Below, piece by piece: positions 17,956 to 27,792 of a DNA stretch of 64,000 nt. Each line of letters starts with the position of its first letter. The stretch's first letter is position 1. The translations under genes were made by a program, and so were the position numbers. The stretch comes from CAMYLR01 sp039588915. Lineage in GTDB: Bacteria > Gemmatimonadota > Gemmatimonadetes > JACCXV01 > JAHWKZ01. The DNA lies in contig JBDGYV010000006.1 of NCBI GenBank assembly GCA_039588915.1, forward strand, positions 1-64,000. The letters run 5' to 3'. Below the pieces are notes generated by a model. That model did no database searches. It was not told the origin of the DNA and saw only the letters and a list, made by a program, of their open reading frames with translations.

Positions 17956-18972
17956 TCACCGCTCTCCTACGTCGTACTCGACCGCGTCGCGCCGTTGGAA
18001 CACGAGATCAACCGTGCGGACGTGTTCGTCACCGCCGGGCGCCGACCCGGTCATGACGTACACCTTCTCTGAATCAGGGTATTCGCAAACTTCGGGCTCC
18101 TCCATCGTCGAGAGCGTGAAGATCTCGAGCGGTCCGTCACCGGTGTTCTTGATGGCATGCGCCCCGTCGGACCCGGTCGGGCAGAGGATCACGTCGCCGG
18201 GTTGGATGTCCCGGGCACCGGCCACGGTCCGCAACTCCCCATAACCCGAGCGAACCCAAAAGAACTCTTCGTTTACGTGATGAAAATGAAACGGCCACAT
18301 CCGGTCCCCGGGCGACAGGCGATACAAGCTGTAGCCTAGCAGTCGCGCGCCGGAGGCTCGGCCAAGCCGCTTTCGGTCACCACGGAACGGTCCGGCCTCA
18401 AACGCTTCCCACGGCGTGGCGTCGATCGATACGATGTGAGCGTGCGGTGCCTGCGCGAGAACCGGGTCCGGGAGTGGTTCGTCAACCGGCTCGCCCTCGA
18501 AGTAGCTCTCAACCACCCGACCGTCGCGAACCAAGAGCTTGGTTTTCGACGGCTCCGCGGCCAACCCCTCGAGCCAATACATGCGTTTCCCCGAATCCGG
18601 GTAGACAGCCACATCTCGGCTCAAGAGCGTCGAAGCCATCAGGAGATTGGCAGGCCGATCGGTGCGGTTCAGGAACTGATGTGCATCTTTGGCTCCGGGT
18701 GGCAACGCAATGATGTCGCCGGCTTCCAGCTGATACTCTTCGTCGTCGAGCCGGATCGATGGTTCACCTCCAAGCACGACTACCACCTCCTCGTTGACCA
18801 GGTGGTAGTGGTAGGGCACGTTCGCCTTGCCCGGAGGCAAGACCCACATTCCACAGCCGAGCTTCTTCCCGCCGAGCGGCCGGGAAACATCACCCCACTC
18901 GGCTCCAAACCGAACACCGGTTTCCCATTCTTGGAGCGAAAGCTCTGCCAGGTTGGCTACACCTACAGCCAT
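17956..18972 (-). CDS. Bicupin protein (two tandem cupin domains)
   Basis: A 338-residue protein with two cupin beta-barrels. The first carries YHYHLVNEEVVVVLGG, a metal-type HxH plus Glu motif, and the second FHFHHVNEEFFWVRSGYG, both with later PGD turns (LEAGDIIALPPGA; IQPGDVILCPTG). Such bicupins are often metal-dependent dioxygenases or isomerases, but no substrate can be assigned. The two domains are equivalent, both keeping the likely metal ligands. No signal peptide. Divergent from the small protein at 18990. Confidence 0.8.
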   Translation of the reverse strand: MAVGVANLAELSLQEWETGVRFGAEWGDVSRPLGGKKLGCGMWVLPPGKANVPYHYHLVNEEVVVVLGGEPSIRLDDEEYQLEAGDIIALPPGAKDAHQFLNRTDRPANLLMASTLLSRDVAVYPDSGKRMYWLEGLAAEPSKTKLLVRDGRVVESYFEGEPVDEPLPDPVLAQAPHAHIVSIDATPWEAFEAGPFRGDRKRLGRASGARLLGYSLYRLSPGDRMWPFHFHHVNEEFFWVRSGYGELRTVAGARDIQPGDVILCPTGSDGAHAIKNTGDGPLEIFTLSTMEEPEVCEYPDSEKVYVMTGSAPGGDEHVRTVDLVFQRRDAVEYDVGER

Positions 18973-18989
18973 CGGATACCTTGCTCCAC

Positions 18990-19220
18990 ATGCCCGACCA
19001 AACCGAGATCGAACGCGCGATCGATGCTGTCTTCGCAGCCGACGAGTTGCAAGAGGCCGGCTTGCGTCAGCGCCGTGCGCTCAAGCTCCTCGACCAGGGT
19101 GTTTGGGAAGGCATAGTAACGCCATTCTATCAAGCGCGCGCGGAGCAACGAATCAATAGTCACATTCGACAGTTGTGGGATGATGCCACATTGGAGCGGT
19201 TGGCCAACCCGGAGCAGTAG
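18990..19220 (+). CDS. Small helical protein, unknown function
   Basis: A 76-residue predicted cytoplasmic protein (MPDQTEIERAIDAVFAADEL and on); a TTG nine bases earlier is an alternative start. It is rich in charged residues and predicted helical, with no signal, cysteine or metal motif that I can see. It fills the gap between two minus-strand genes exactly, its stop touching the amidohydrolase stop. I do not recognise a family. Coding character is supported by the clean frame and tight fit rather than by homology. Confidence 0.5.
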   Translation: MPDQTEIERAIDAVFAADELQEAGLRQRRALKLLDQGVWEGIVTPFYQARAEQRINSHIRQLWDDATLERLANPEQ

Positions 19221-20972
19221 TCACTCGCCCTCGCTCCACGGCGCTTCGTACACGACTTTACCGCCAATCACAGTACGCAACACATCCACCCGCCAGATGT
19301 CGTCTTGCGGAACGAGCATGAAGTCGCGGTCGAGCATCAAGTAATCAGCCCACTTGCCCGGCGAGAGAGTTCCGACCTCGGCCTCCATACCCGCCGCGTA
19401 GGCGGCGTCGCGTGTAAAACAGGCCAGCGCCTCCTCGCGGGTCATGCGCTCTTCCGGATACCAGCCGCCCTCGGGCCAGCCCTCTCGATCCTGTCGGGTG
19501 ACTGCGGCGTAGAGTCCGTAGAACGGGTTGGCGCTCTCGACCGGAAAATCGCTCCCACAGGCGATGTGAACCTCGGCACGACGCAGCTTTCGCCACGCGT
19601 AGGCGCCCCCGATTCGATCCGGCCCCACCCGATCCTCGGCCCAGTACATGTCGCTGGTCGCGTGGGTCGGTTGCATCGAAGCGATCACGCCGAGATCGAC
19701 GAACCGGTCGATGTCATCGAGCGCCACGACCTGGGCGTGTTCGATGCGAGGGCGTTTCCACGTTAGATCGACGTCTCCGTGATCCGGCGGATGGACATCG
19801 TACGCTGCCTTGATCGCGGCCAGAGTCACGCGATTCCCACGATCGCCGATGGCGTGAATGACCGGCTGAAGGCCGAGACCGACCACTCGCGTCATCTCGG
19901 CCGCTAACGTCTCGGGCGGCGTCACCAATAGACCCGAGTTACCGGGATCATCGCGGTAGGGTTCGAGAAGCGCTGCGCCGCGGCTGCCAAGGGCGCCATC
20001 CGCGTAAAGCTTCACACCCGCAACCCGGAAATGAGGACCGGCAAAAGCGGCCGCCCCGCCGTGCTCGTCCAGCCAGTCGAGGATCCCCTCGTCGTCACTG
20101 TCGAGGTACACCACGATGCGCGGTTTGAGCTTCCCGGCTCGAGCCCACGCGTGGTACGTCTCGACGCTCTTGCGACCGTCACCCATCGTATGCACGCCGG
20201 TGACGCCAAACGAGAGTAAGTGGGTCTGGGCCGCCTCGAGGCGTGCCGCGTACTCGGCGTCATCGGGCGTGGGAATCGCGTTCCCAACCAAAGCCATCGC
20301 GTTGTCGACGAGTACGCCCGTCAGTTCGCCGGTGTCGTCGCGTAGGATCTTGCCGCCCTCTGGATCGGGTGTCTCGGCCGTGACACCTGCCAGTTCGAGC
20401 GCCCGTGTGTTGACCCATGCCGCATGGCCATCGACCCGCGTTAGATAGACGGGTTGGTTCAGGTGATCCCGAGCCACCTGGTCGAGCAGCTCGCGCGTCG
20501 GGAACTCCTGCACCGGCCAATCATTCTGATCCCATCCTCTTCCGATGACCCACTCGTCTGCGGAACGCGTCCCCGAGGCGGCGTGGACCATCTCTGCGAT
20601 TTCTTCTGCGCTCGACGTCCCCCGGAGGTCCAGCGTTCGCAGCGCCAACCCCAATCCAATCATGTGCGCGTGCGCGTCGATGAGTCCCGGTACGACCACG
20701 CGACCGCCGAGATCTTCGACCACCGTCTCCGGCCCTCTAAAATCGGCTGCGATCTCGTCGGCCGTCCCAACCGCCACGATCCGTCCGCCAGCAATCGCCA
20801 TCGCCTCGGTCCGTGCGACTTCGGGGTCCATGGTGTAGATGACGCCGTTGGTCATGATCTGATCGGCCGGCTCTTGAGCCTTCGCGGTGAACCCCATCGG
20901 CGTAGCGACACAAATCGCCAGCGCCCAAGCCAGCAGCCAGATACGATGAGAGCCACAGATTGGAACGTGCAT
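19221..20972 (-). CDS. Exported amidohydrolase (YtcJ-like)
   Basis: Metal-dependent amidohydrolase of the YtcJ/DUF6282-like group, 583 residues. An N-terminal signal (IWLLAWALAICVATPMGFTAKAQ) precedes DQIMTNGVIYTMD. The TIM-barrel metal ligands appear as VVPGLIDAHAHMIGLG, IHAIGDRGNRVTL, RIEHAQVV and IACGSDFPVE. The C-terminal LSPGKWADYLMLDRDFM closes the small beta domain. It probably hydrolyses an amide or ester in the periplasm; the substrate is unknown. Confidence 0.88.
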   Translation of the reverse strand: MHVPICGSHRIWLLAWALAICVATPMGFTAKAQEPADQIMTNGVIYTMDPEVARTEAMAIAGGRIVAVGTADEIAADFRGPETVVEDLGGRVVVPGLIDAHAHMIGLGLALRTLDLRGTSSAEEIAEMVHAASGTRSADEWVIGRGWDQNDWPVQEFPTRELLDQVARDHLNQPVYLTRVDGHAAWVNTRALELAGVTAETPDPEGGKILRDDTGELTGVLVDNAMALVGNAIPTPDDAEYAARLEAAQTHLLSFGVTGVHTMGDGRKSVETYHAWARAGKLKPRIVVYLDSDDEGILDWLDEHGGAAAFAGPHFRVAGVKLYADGALGSRGAALLEPYRDDPGNSGLLVTPPETLAAEMTRVVGLGLQPVIHAIGDRGNRVTLAAIKAAYDVHPPDHGDVDLTWKRPRIEHAQVVALDDIDRFVDLGVIASMQPTHATSDMYWAEDRVGPDRIGGAYAWRKLRRAEVHIACGSDFPVESANPFYGLYAAVTRQDREGWPEGGWYPEERMTREEALACFTRDAAYAAGMEAEVGTLSPGKWADYLMLDRDFMLVPQDDIWRVDVLRTVIGGKVVYEAPWSEGE

Positions 20973-21096
20973 CTAGGATCCGGGGTCTTCGAGAATCGTA
21001 GCGCGCCCCGCTGAGTACCAAACGCAGGGCACAGCAGATACCTTGGCGCGGCCATCCATGGCGCGACCAAGACCAGCGCCGAACTTATGAGGGGTC

Positions 21097-21723
21097 ATGC
21101 AGGAGCGCATCCTAGAGTTCATCGTCCCGTTTCTCGACCAGTACGGCTACCTGACGCTGTTTCTCGTGACGTTTCTCGAGACCAGCGCCTTTCTCGGGCT
21201 CATCGCCCCGGGCGAGACGGTAATCGTGCTGTCCGGCTTTTATGCGTTTCGGGGCGTGCTCGATCCGTGGGCGGTTGGGTTGATCGCCATCGTCGGCGCG
21301 TTCGCCGGCGATCAGGTCGGCTACTTGCTCGGCCGTACCTATGGTCACCAAGTGATCAGCCGCTTTGGTCGGTACTTCTTCTTCGACGAGAAACGGTTGT
21401 GCGCCACCGAGCACTATTACGATCACCACGGTGGCAAGACGGTCCTTATCGGGCGCTTTATGTCGATCCTCCGATCGTTCGGTCCGGTGGTCGCCGGCAT
21501 TAGCCGCATGTCGTACTGGAAGTTTCTGCCGTGGAGCGTGTTGTCGTGTATCGTTTGGGGCACGACGTTCACGTTGGTCGGTTACTTCTTCGGCGCTTCG
21601 TGGGATGCGATCGAGCGCTATCTCGGTTGGGGGGGCGCGGTCGCATTCGTCGTCGGCATCGTGCTCATCATCTGGCTCCTTCACCGTAAACGCGAGCATC
21701 AGCTCGAGCAGGAGTATGGGTAG
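21097..21723 (+). CDS. DedA family membrane protein
   Basis: DedA/VTT-domain protein, 208 residues, inner membrane. It begins ILEFIVPFLDQYGYLTLFLVTFLE, with the family-typical acidic residue, GLIAPGETVIVLSG, GAFAGDQVGYLLGRTYG and IGRFMSILRSFGPVVAGISRMSYWKFL (the essential arginines). DedA proteins act in lipid-carrier or phospholipid recycling and in proton-dependent membrane homeostasis. A GAGGGG ribosome site precedes the ATG. The peptide-binding gene starts within its last codons (8-base overlap). Confidence 0.92.
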   Translation: MQERILEFIVPFLDQYGYLTLFLVTFLETSAFLGLIAPGETVIVLSGFYAFRGVLDPWAVGLIAIVGAFAGDQVGYLLGRTYGHQVISRFGRYFFFDEKRLCATEHYYDHHGGKTVLIGRFMSILRSFGPVVAGISRMSYWKFLPWSVLSCIVWGTTFTLVGYFFGASWDAIERYLGWGGAVAFVVGIVLIIWLLHRKREHQLEQEYG

Positions 21724-23302
21724 GACCCGCAACATCGTGCTCACAGTAGGCGCCTTGGCGATGATAGCCTGCGGCGCGGGTGGGCCGCAATCCAGGGTCG
21801 TCGACCGTAATGTCCTGCGGCTCTACCTGGAATCCGACCCGGCGAGCCTGGACCCCATTCAAGCCGTCGACGTCTACCGTGGCCGTATGGTCGTCTACCT
21901 GTACGACGGCTTGGTTCAGTATGCGAACGACGAGGTTCAAGCCAACCTGGCGTCGGAGTGGGAGGTCTCGGACGACGGGACCCGCTACCGGTTCACGCTC
22001 CGCGACGACGTCGTCTTCCACAACGGTCGTCGGCTAACCGCCGCGGATGTCAAGTACTCGTTCGAGCGAGCGCTGAGACCGGAGAACACCAGCCCGCTGA
22101 CGTGGGTGTTCGAGTTTATCGTCGGCGCCAAGGAGATGATCGACGGCGAAGCCACAGCGCTGACCGGTGTACGCGCAGTCGGGAGCGACCAGATCGAGAT
22201 CCGGCTGACGCAGCCGTTCGCGCCGTTTCTCTCGTTGCTCGCGATGCCAGCGGCGCACGTCGTACCTCGCGAAGAAGTCGAGAGCAAAGGCGATGGCTTC
22301 TCGGAAGCGCCGGTAGGCACTGGGCCCTGGGTGTTCGAGTCGTGGGCGCACGACGACGTCATTCGATTGACGGCGAACACACGCTACCACGGTGGCCGAC
22401 CCAAAACCGATGGCATGGAGATCCGAATCATCCCCGAGACCACCACGGTGATCGCTGAATTCGAGCGCGGCAACCTGGACTGGGCGGATTTGAACGAGTT
22501 TCCCAGGCCGGAGTACGATCGGTTTGCCACCAACCCGAGCTGGGAATCGTACGTTCACACCCGACCCGCGCTGATCACGTACTACCTCGCCCTGAACAAC
22601 GGCAAGGAGAAGTTCAACGATCCGAGAGTTCGCCGTGCGCTCAACCACGCCATCGACGTCACCGCGATCGCTGACGCGATCTATCCATCGGAGATGGTTC
22701 GGTCGCACGGCCCGATCCCACCCGGCTTGCCCGGCTACAGGGAGGCTGGCGTGCCTTACGGCTACGACCCTGACCGGGCCAGAGACATGCTGGACGAGGC
22801 CGGCGTAGCCGATCTCTCGTTCGATGTATTCTTTCGCACGCTAGCTCTGAACCAGCGATTCCTAGAGGCGGTGCAGGCGAATCTGGCCGAGGTCGGGATC
22901 ACGATGAACCTCCGCCAGCGCGATTGGACCGCTGTTCGTCAAGCGATGGAGAAGGGCGAGCTAGACGCCTACCTCGCGAACTGGTACGCCGACTACCCTG
23001 ACGCCGAGAACTTTCTCTACCCGCTCTTCTACAGCCAGATGGCCGGCGCCGGCGGAAACGCCGCGTTCTTCTCGAACATGATCGTCGATTCGCTGATCCT
23101 GACCGCTCGATCGACTCTCGATGAAGCGCAGCGAGAGTCGATGTACGCCCAGGCCGACTCGGTTATCCAAGCCGAAGCGCCGTGGATCTTCACCGTGCAC
23201 CCGGTGGACGCCGACATCGTCCAACCATGGGTCAACGGATACCAGATTCCGCAGGTATTCTATGGGATCAAGTGGATCGACGTGGGGTTGAGAAACGAAT
23301 GA
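21716..23302 (+). CDS. Peptide/dipeptide ABC transporter substrate-binding lipoprotein
   Basis: Family 5 extracellular solute-binding protein, 528 residues, from the ATG at 21716 with AGGAG upstream. A lipobox (LAMIAC) follows a short hydrophobic region. Typical elements: NVLRLYLESDPASLDPIQA, YDGLVQYANDEVQANLASEWEVSDDG, RYRFTLRDDVVFHNGRRLTAADVKYSFERAL, and DPRVRRALNHAIDV. It captures peptides in the periplasm. It most likely feeds the DppB/DppC permeases encoded 2.6 kb further on, though these are separated by a methyltransferase and an opposite-strand peptidase. Confidence 0.93.
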   Translation: MGRTRNIVLTVGALAMIACGAGGPQSRVVDRNVLRLYLESDPASLDPIQAVDVYRGRMVVYLYDGLVQYANDEVQANLASEWEVSDDGTRYRFTLRDDVVFHNGRRLTAADVKYSFERALRPENTSPLTWVFEFIVGAKEMIDGEATALTGVRAVGSDQIEIRLTQPFAPFLSLLAMPAAHVVPREEVESKGDGFSEAPVGTGPWVFESWAHDDVIRLTANTRYHGGRPKTDGMEIRIIPETTTVIAEFERGNLDWADLNEFPRPEYDRFATNPSWESYVHTRPALITYYLALNNGKEKFNDPRVRRALNHAIDVTAIADAIYPSEMVRSHGPIPPGLPGYREAGVPYGYDPDRARDMLDEAGVADLSFDVFFRTLALNQRFLEAVQANLAEVGITMNLRQRDWTAVRQAMEKGELDAYLANWYADYPDAENFLYPLFYSQMAGAGGNAAFFSNMIVDSLILTARSTLDEAQRESMYAQADSVIQAEAPWIFTVHPVDADIVQPWVNGYQIPQVFYGIKWIDVGLRNE

Positions 23303-23303
23303 C

Positions 23304-23867
23304 ATGAGTGGTCCATGCCCATCCCGGTTTTGGTGGGTCCTCGACAACCCGCTGCGCCGCCTCGTGGCCGATCCGGCCAAGGTGGTCGGGCTACTCGGCC
23401 TGTCGCCCGATTCACGGGTGCTCGAAATCGGTCCCGGCCCAGGATTCTTTAGCGCCGAGATCGCCAAGCGAACCGGTCACAGCCGGCTTCAAGCGGTCGA
23501 CATCCAGCGCGAGATGCTGATCAGAGCGCGCCACAAGCTGCGCAACCAGTTTCTCTGGAATGTCGATTACGTGCAGGCCGATGCCATGGCGCTGCCGTAT
23601 GCCGACCGATTGTTTGACGGAGCCTTGCTCATCACGGTGCTGGGCGAAGTCCAGAATCGAGCGTTTTGTCTACGCGAAGTCTGGCGCGTCCTGAAGGCGG
23701 GTGGTCTGCTCGTGGTCGGCGAGCTGCGCGTCGACCCCCACTATATCTCGCCACCGGTACTCCACGAGCTGGCTCGCCGCGAACGCTTCGACTTTGACTA
23801 CGGCAGCGACCGCCCCTGGGGCTACACCCACCGATTCCGGAAGCCCGAGGTCACCGACCTGGCGTGA
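23304..23867 (+). CDS. Class I SAM-dependent methyltransferase
   Basis: A 187-residue methyltransferase with motif I VLEIGPGPGFFSAEIAK, the acidic loop AVDIQREML, motif II YVQADAMALPYADRLFDGALLITVLGEV and REVWRVLKAGGLLVVGEL. The substrate is unknown; the fold type includes ubiquinone-biosynthesis-like enzymes. It starts two bases after the stop of the peptide-binding protein gene and is probably co-transcribed with it and dedA. Confidence 0.87.
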   Translation: MSGPCPSRFWWVLDNPLRRLVADPAKVVGLLGLSPDSRVLEIGPGPGFFSAEIAKRTGHSRLQAVDIQREMLIRARHKLRNQFLWNVDYVQADAMALPYADRLFDGALLITVLGEVQNRAFCLREVWRVLKAGGLLVVGELRVDPHYISPPVLHELARRERFDFDYGSDRPWGYTHRFRKPEVTDLA

Positions 23868-23916
23868 TCACGTCCGCTTCCAAACAAGATGGCGCGGGGC
23901 TGAAGCCTCCTAAGCC

Positions 23917-25803
23917 CTACCGCTCCCACGTGTTGTTCTGCGGATTGATGTCGCCCCAATTGGGGCCGGCGTTGACGGTGATTCGCTCGGCGCGGCCGGG
24001 AAGGTTGAGCGCGGCGGCCGCGCGATCGGTGCCGTAGAACGCCTCGACGGGGATGATGACGGTGTCACTGGCGCCATCCGCCGTGATCCCTACGACCACC
24101 GCGGGCATCAAGAGATCACCGCGCTGGTCGACCGACACGACCACCGTCCACGTTTCGCTATTACGATTCTGATCGACCCCCAGGATCGCCAAATCACTGG
24201 TGCCGGTCGTGTAGATCCAGTTGTACCAGAACCACCCGAGTTCCATCCCGACCTCGTCCTCGATCAGTCGGAAGAAGTCGGCCGGCTGTGGGTGTTTGTA
24301 CGACCACACCTCGAAGTAACGCTCCAAGGCCGCGTCAAACGCTTCGGCGCCGACCAGACCCCGCAGCGCATTCAGCATGACCGCCGGTTTAGTGTAGCCA
24401 GCGATCCCAAGCGCCGGGGTTCCCGGATCGAATGCGTCGGGCGCGATCCCAATCGGCTGCTCCTCATAGGTGCGGATCGCGGCCGCGTACTGCGCAACGT
24501 TCAACAGCTCGGGCTCGCTCTCCGGGAAATACTCCTTCTTGCTCAACTGGTTGATGAACGTATCAAACCCCTCGTCCATCCACGCGTACCGTCGCTCGTC
24601 GGAACCGACAATCATCGGAAACCACATATGACCCCACTCGTGATCGATGACGTCAAACAGCGCTTCGCGGTTGGTTTCCGGCGCCACAAAAATCACCATC
24701 GGGTACTCCATACCGAACACCGGTCCCTCGATCGCGGTCGCCGTCGGGTAGGGGTACTCGCCCAGGTAATCTGAGTAGAAGGCGATCGAGTGCCGACTCA
24801 TGTCGGCGGCTTCGCGCCAGGATCGAGCGCTCGGTCGATACAGAGAGTGAATCAGCGTGTTACCGTGGCTGGTGGCATCCCAGGCGAACCGCGGGCTCGC
24901 CCCCCAGGCGAAATCGCGCACGTGCTCGGCCCGAAAACGCCACGTCAGTGAACCATCGGTGCGCGGGCGGATCGCCGCTACGTCGGTGAATTCCGACTCC
25001 ACGACGACGTTCACGACCTGCCCACCTTCACGAGCCAGGGCCAACCTCTCACGCTGGGTGGCGGTCAACACCTCCTCGGAGTTCAAGAGCGATCCGGTGG
25101 CGCCCACAAAGTACGTCGCCGGAACCGTCAACTCGACGTCGAAGTCACCGTACTCGAGATAAAACTCGCCTTGCCCCAGGTACGGCAGTGTGTTCCAGCC
25201 ATTCACGTCGTCGTAGACCGCCAACCGCGGATACCACTGCGCCAGTAGATACAAGTTGCCATCGCGCCCCATCCGATCGGCGCCGCTCGCGGGAACGCGA
25301 AAGGTCCAGTCGATCGACAGCGTCGTCATGCCACCGGAAGGAACCGGGCTCGCCAGATCGACCCGCATGAGCGTGTCGTTGATCCGGTGGTCGAGCGCGT
25401 CACCGCCCGAAGTCACCGCTGAGATCGTGTAGCCACCGCCGAACCCTCCTCCACCGAACCGCCCCTCCTGCGGAAACGCTTGCGCGCCACGACTACCAGG
25501 CGCGAACAAGTTTTGATCGAGTTGCACCCAGAGATACGCGAGCGAGTCGGGGGAGTTGTTGGTGTACGTAATCGTCTCCGATCCCGACACCTGGTTGGCA
25601 GCCGGATCCAACGTAGCCCAAATCTGATAATCGACACGCTGCTGCCAGTATTCGACACCCGGCAAACCGGCCGCCGTTCGGTAGCTGTTCGGTGTTGGAA
25701 GCGCCGGGGTTCGAAACCGTTGATCGTCGCCGTTTTGCGCTAGGCCCTGAGACGTGAGCGTGATGGTAAGCACCAGCACGCCGAGAGTTGTTCTTGGTAT
25801 CAC
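23917..25803 (-). CDS. Exported M1 family metallopeptidase
   Basis: Zinc aminopeptidase of the M1 (gluzincin) family, 628 residues. It starts at a GTG with AAGGAGG upstream and has a signal peptide (LGVLVLTITLTSQGLAQ). The zinc motif HEWGH is near residue 386, followed by the third ligand in the DEGFDTFINQ helix. The N-terminal half is the beta domain with an ALYLWVQLDQNLF-type strand set. It probably trims peptides in the periplasm, fitting with the peptide transporter genes on either side. Confidence 0.9.
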   Translation of the reverse strand: MIPRTTLGVLVLTITLTSQGLAQNGDDQRFRTPALPTPNSYRTAAGLPGVEYWQQRVDYQIWATLDPAANQVSGSETITYTNNSPDSLAYLWVQLDQNLFAPGSRGAQAFPQEGRFGGGGFGGGYTISAVTSGGDALDHRINDTLMRVDLASPVPSGGMTTLSIDWTFRVPASGADRMGRDGNLYLLAQWYPRLAVYDDVNGWNTLPYLGQGEFYLEYGDFDVELTVPATYFVGATGSLLNSEEVLTATQRERLALAREGGQVVNVVVESEFTDVAAIRPRTDGSLTWRFRAEHVRDFAWGASPRFAWDATSHGNTLIHSLYRPSARSWREAADMSRHSIAFYSDYLGEYPYPTATAIEGPVFGMEYPMVIFVAPETNREALFDVIDHEWGHMWFPMIVGSDERRYAWMDEGFDTFINQLSKKEYFPESEPELLNVAQYAAAIRTYEEQPIGIAPDAFDPGTPALGIAGYTKPAVMLNALRGLVGAEAFDAALERYFEVWSYKHPQPADFFRLIEDEVGMELGWFWYNWIYTTGTSDLAILGVDQNRNSETWTVVVSVDQRGDLLMPAVVVGITADGASDTVIIPVEAFYGTDRAAAALNLPGRAERITVNAGPNWGDINPQNNTWER

Positions 25804-25914
25804 ATTTCCTCCTTATCGTTCAAATCGAGACCTACAATCTCATGTTTCGAGCGATCAACGTCACGGGGCGGATTGCGACCGTCGGGGCACCATCCATACG
25901 TTTGAGCCTCCACT

Positions 25915-26853
25915 ATGCTTCAATACACCCTGCGCCGCATCGTCCACACGATCCCAGTCCTGCTCGGGGTCCTCGTCGTGACCTTCGTGCTGCTCTACAT
26001 CGCGCCCGGAGATCCCGTACTGGCGATGGTCGGCGAGCGGTTCGACCAGGCGACGATCGATCGACTCCGGGCCGAGCTCCATCTCGATGAACCGGTCTGG
26101 AGTCAGTTCTACCATTATGTCGCCGGTCTGATCCACGGCGACTGGGGCACGTCGTACATCACCGGACAACCGGTGCTCGACGGAATCATGGACCACTTCC
26201 CCAAGACGCTCTACCTGGCGTCGGTGGCTATGGTATTCGCCATCCTCTCCGGGGTGCTGATCGGCGTCGTGTCGGCAGTCAAACAGTCGACCTGGCTCGA
26301 CGGTTTGGGGATGACCGTCGCGCTGGTCGGAATCTCGTTCCCTGTTTACTGGGTGGGGCTAATCCTAATCTTGGTGGTCAGCGTCTCGTGGCGCTTGCTG
26401 CCGCCGTCCGGGTTTGGAGGCGGCGCGCTGCCATATCTCATTCTCCCGGCGCTCACGCTAGGGATGCGATCGACCGCCTATATCGCCCGGTTGACGCGCT
26501 CGTCGATGCTTGAGGTGATTCGCCTCGACTACATACGCACCGCTCGCGCCAAGGGTCTAGGCGAAACGCGGGTGATCGGGAAGCACGCGCTCAAGGCGGC
26601 ATTGATCCCTGTCGTCACGGCGATCGGGCTCGATTTTGGCGCGTACCTGTCGGGTTCGGTTCTCACCGAATCAATCTTCGCCTGGCCCGGCATCGGCCGT
26701 TTCGCGCTCAACGCCATCCTCAAGCGCGATCTGCCGGTCATTCAGGGCACGGTGCTCTTCCTGGCGATCGTGTTTGTGCTCGTCAACCTCGCCGTCGACT
26801 TGTTGTACGGATACCTGGACCCGAGAGTGCGATATGGGCGTGACGCGAGATAA
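25915..26853 (+). CDS. dppB: Dipeptide/oligopeptide ABC permease, DppB type
   Basis: Inner-membrane permease of the DppB/OppB family, 312 residues and six predicted helices. RRIVHTIPVLLGVLVVTFVLLYIAPGDP starts the first helix, GQPVLDGIMDHFPKTLYLA and the EAA loop (YIRTARAKGLGETRVIGKHALKAALIP) are typical. It pairs with DppC, whose start lies inside its last 20 bases. Peptide uptake needs two ATPases that are not encoded in this window. Confidence 0.94.
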   Translation: MLQYTLRRIVHTIPVLLGVLVVTFVLLYIAPGDPVLAMVGERFDQATIDRLRAELHLDEPVWSQFYHYVAGLIHGDWGTSYITGQPVLDGIMDHFPKTLYLASVAMVFAILSGVLIGVVSAVKQSTWLDGLGMTVALVGISFPVYWVGLILILVVSVSWRLLPPSGFGGGALPYLILPALTLGMRSTAYIARLTRSSMLEVIRLDYIRTARAKGLGETRVIGKHALKAALIPVVTAIGLDFGAYLSGSVLTESIFAWPGIGRFALNAILKRDLPVIQGTVLFLAIVFVLVNLAVDLLYGYLDPRVRYGRDAR

Positions 26854-27709
26854 TCGACTGGCAAGCGCGCTGGGCCAGAATCGGCTGGCGATGACCGGGG
26901 CAACGATAATGCTGATGCTGTTGGTGGTCGGGCTCTTGGGCCCCTGGCTGGCGCCGTACGATCCGCTCGCGCAAAACCTCGCCAGGGGCCTGGAGGGCCC
27001 GTCGCGTGATCACTGGTTCGGCACCGATTCATTCGGGCGCGACATCCTGTCGAGGGTCCTCTACGGAGCCCGAATCTCACTCCTGGTCGGCGTCGCATCG
27101 CAAACGATCGCCTTCACGCTGGGCGTGTTTCTCGGTGTTGTATCCGGCTACTACGGGGGCCGGATCGAAGGGTTGATCATGCGGTTGGCCGATGTCACGC
27201 TGGCCTTCCCGACGCTGCTGCTATTGATCGCCATCACCGCCGCATTCCAGCCCGGGCTCGGCGTGGTGTTCGTTGCGATCGGCATCGTCGGCTGGGCGGG
27301 GCTGGCGCGGCTCGTCCGCTCGCAGGCGCTGGTCGTGCGTGAGCTGGACTTCGTGCAGGCAGCGCGTGCGCTCGGAATGAGCGACGCCCGGTTGATCACG
27401 CGCCACGTGCTTCCCAACTGTCTCGCCCCGGCGATCATTGCGGTGACGCTAGGGATGGCTAGCGCGATCATGCTCGAGGCGGCGCTATCGTTTATCGGCC
27501 TGGGCGCCCAGCCCCCGACGCCCTCCTGGGGGTCGATGATAGCCGACGGCCGTGATTTTCTGCGCACTGCGCCGTGGATCTCGGTTTTCCCGGGCCTAGC
27601 GATCGGTGCCGTCGTACTCGGCTTCAATCTGTTCGGGGACGGCCTGCGCGACGCGATGGACCCACGTCTCCAGGGCGGCGCCCGGACCCCCCTACCACGC
27701 ACCGAGTAG
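26834..27709 (+). CDS. dppC: Dipeptide/oligopeptide ABC permease, DppC type
   Basis: Second permease, 291 residues from the ATG at 26834, overlapping dppB by 20 bases. It has the N-terminal cytoplasmic arm, LAPYDPLAQNLARGLEGPS and HWFGTDSFGRDILSRVLYGAR, and the EAA loop (FVQAARALGMSDARLITRHVLPNCLAPAI). The C-terminal ALSFIGLGAQPPTPSWGSMIADGRDFL is characteristic of the family. No dppD or dppF follows; the next gene is an ECF sigma factor. Confidence 0.94.
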   Translation: MGVTRDNRLASALGQNRLAMTGATIMLMLLVVGLLGPWLAPYDPLAQNLARGLEGPSRDHWFGTDSFGRDILSRVLYGARISLLVGVASQTIAFTLGVFLGVVSGYYGGRIEGLIMRLADVTLAFPTLLLLIAITAAFQPGLGVVFVAIGIVGWAGLARLVRSQALVVRELDFVQAARALGMSDARLITRHVLPNCLAPAIIAVTLGMASAIMLEAALSFIGLGAQPPTPSWGSMIADGRDFLRTAPWISVFPGLAIGAVVLGFNLFGDGLRDAMDPRLQGGARTPLPRTE

Positions 27710-27792
27710 CGCGGGAAGTGGTTGCCAGGCTTAATATTCAGGGTCCCACGGCGTCCAATTTGTGGCAGGGAAACCCGGAACGGGACGACCCC

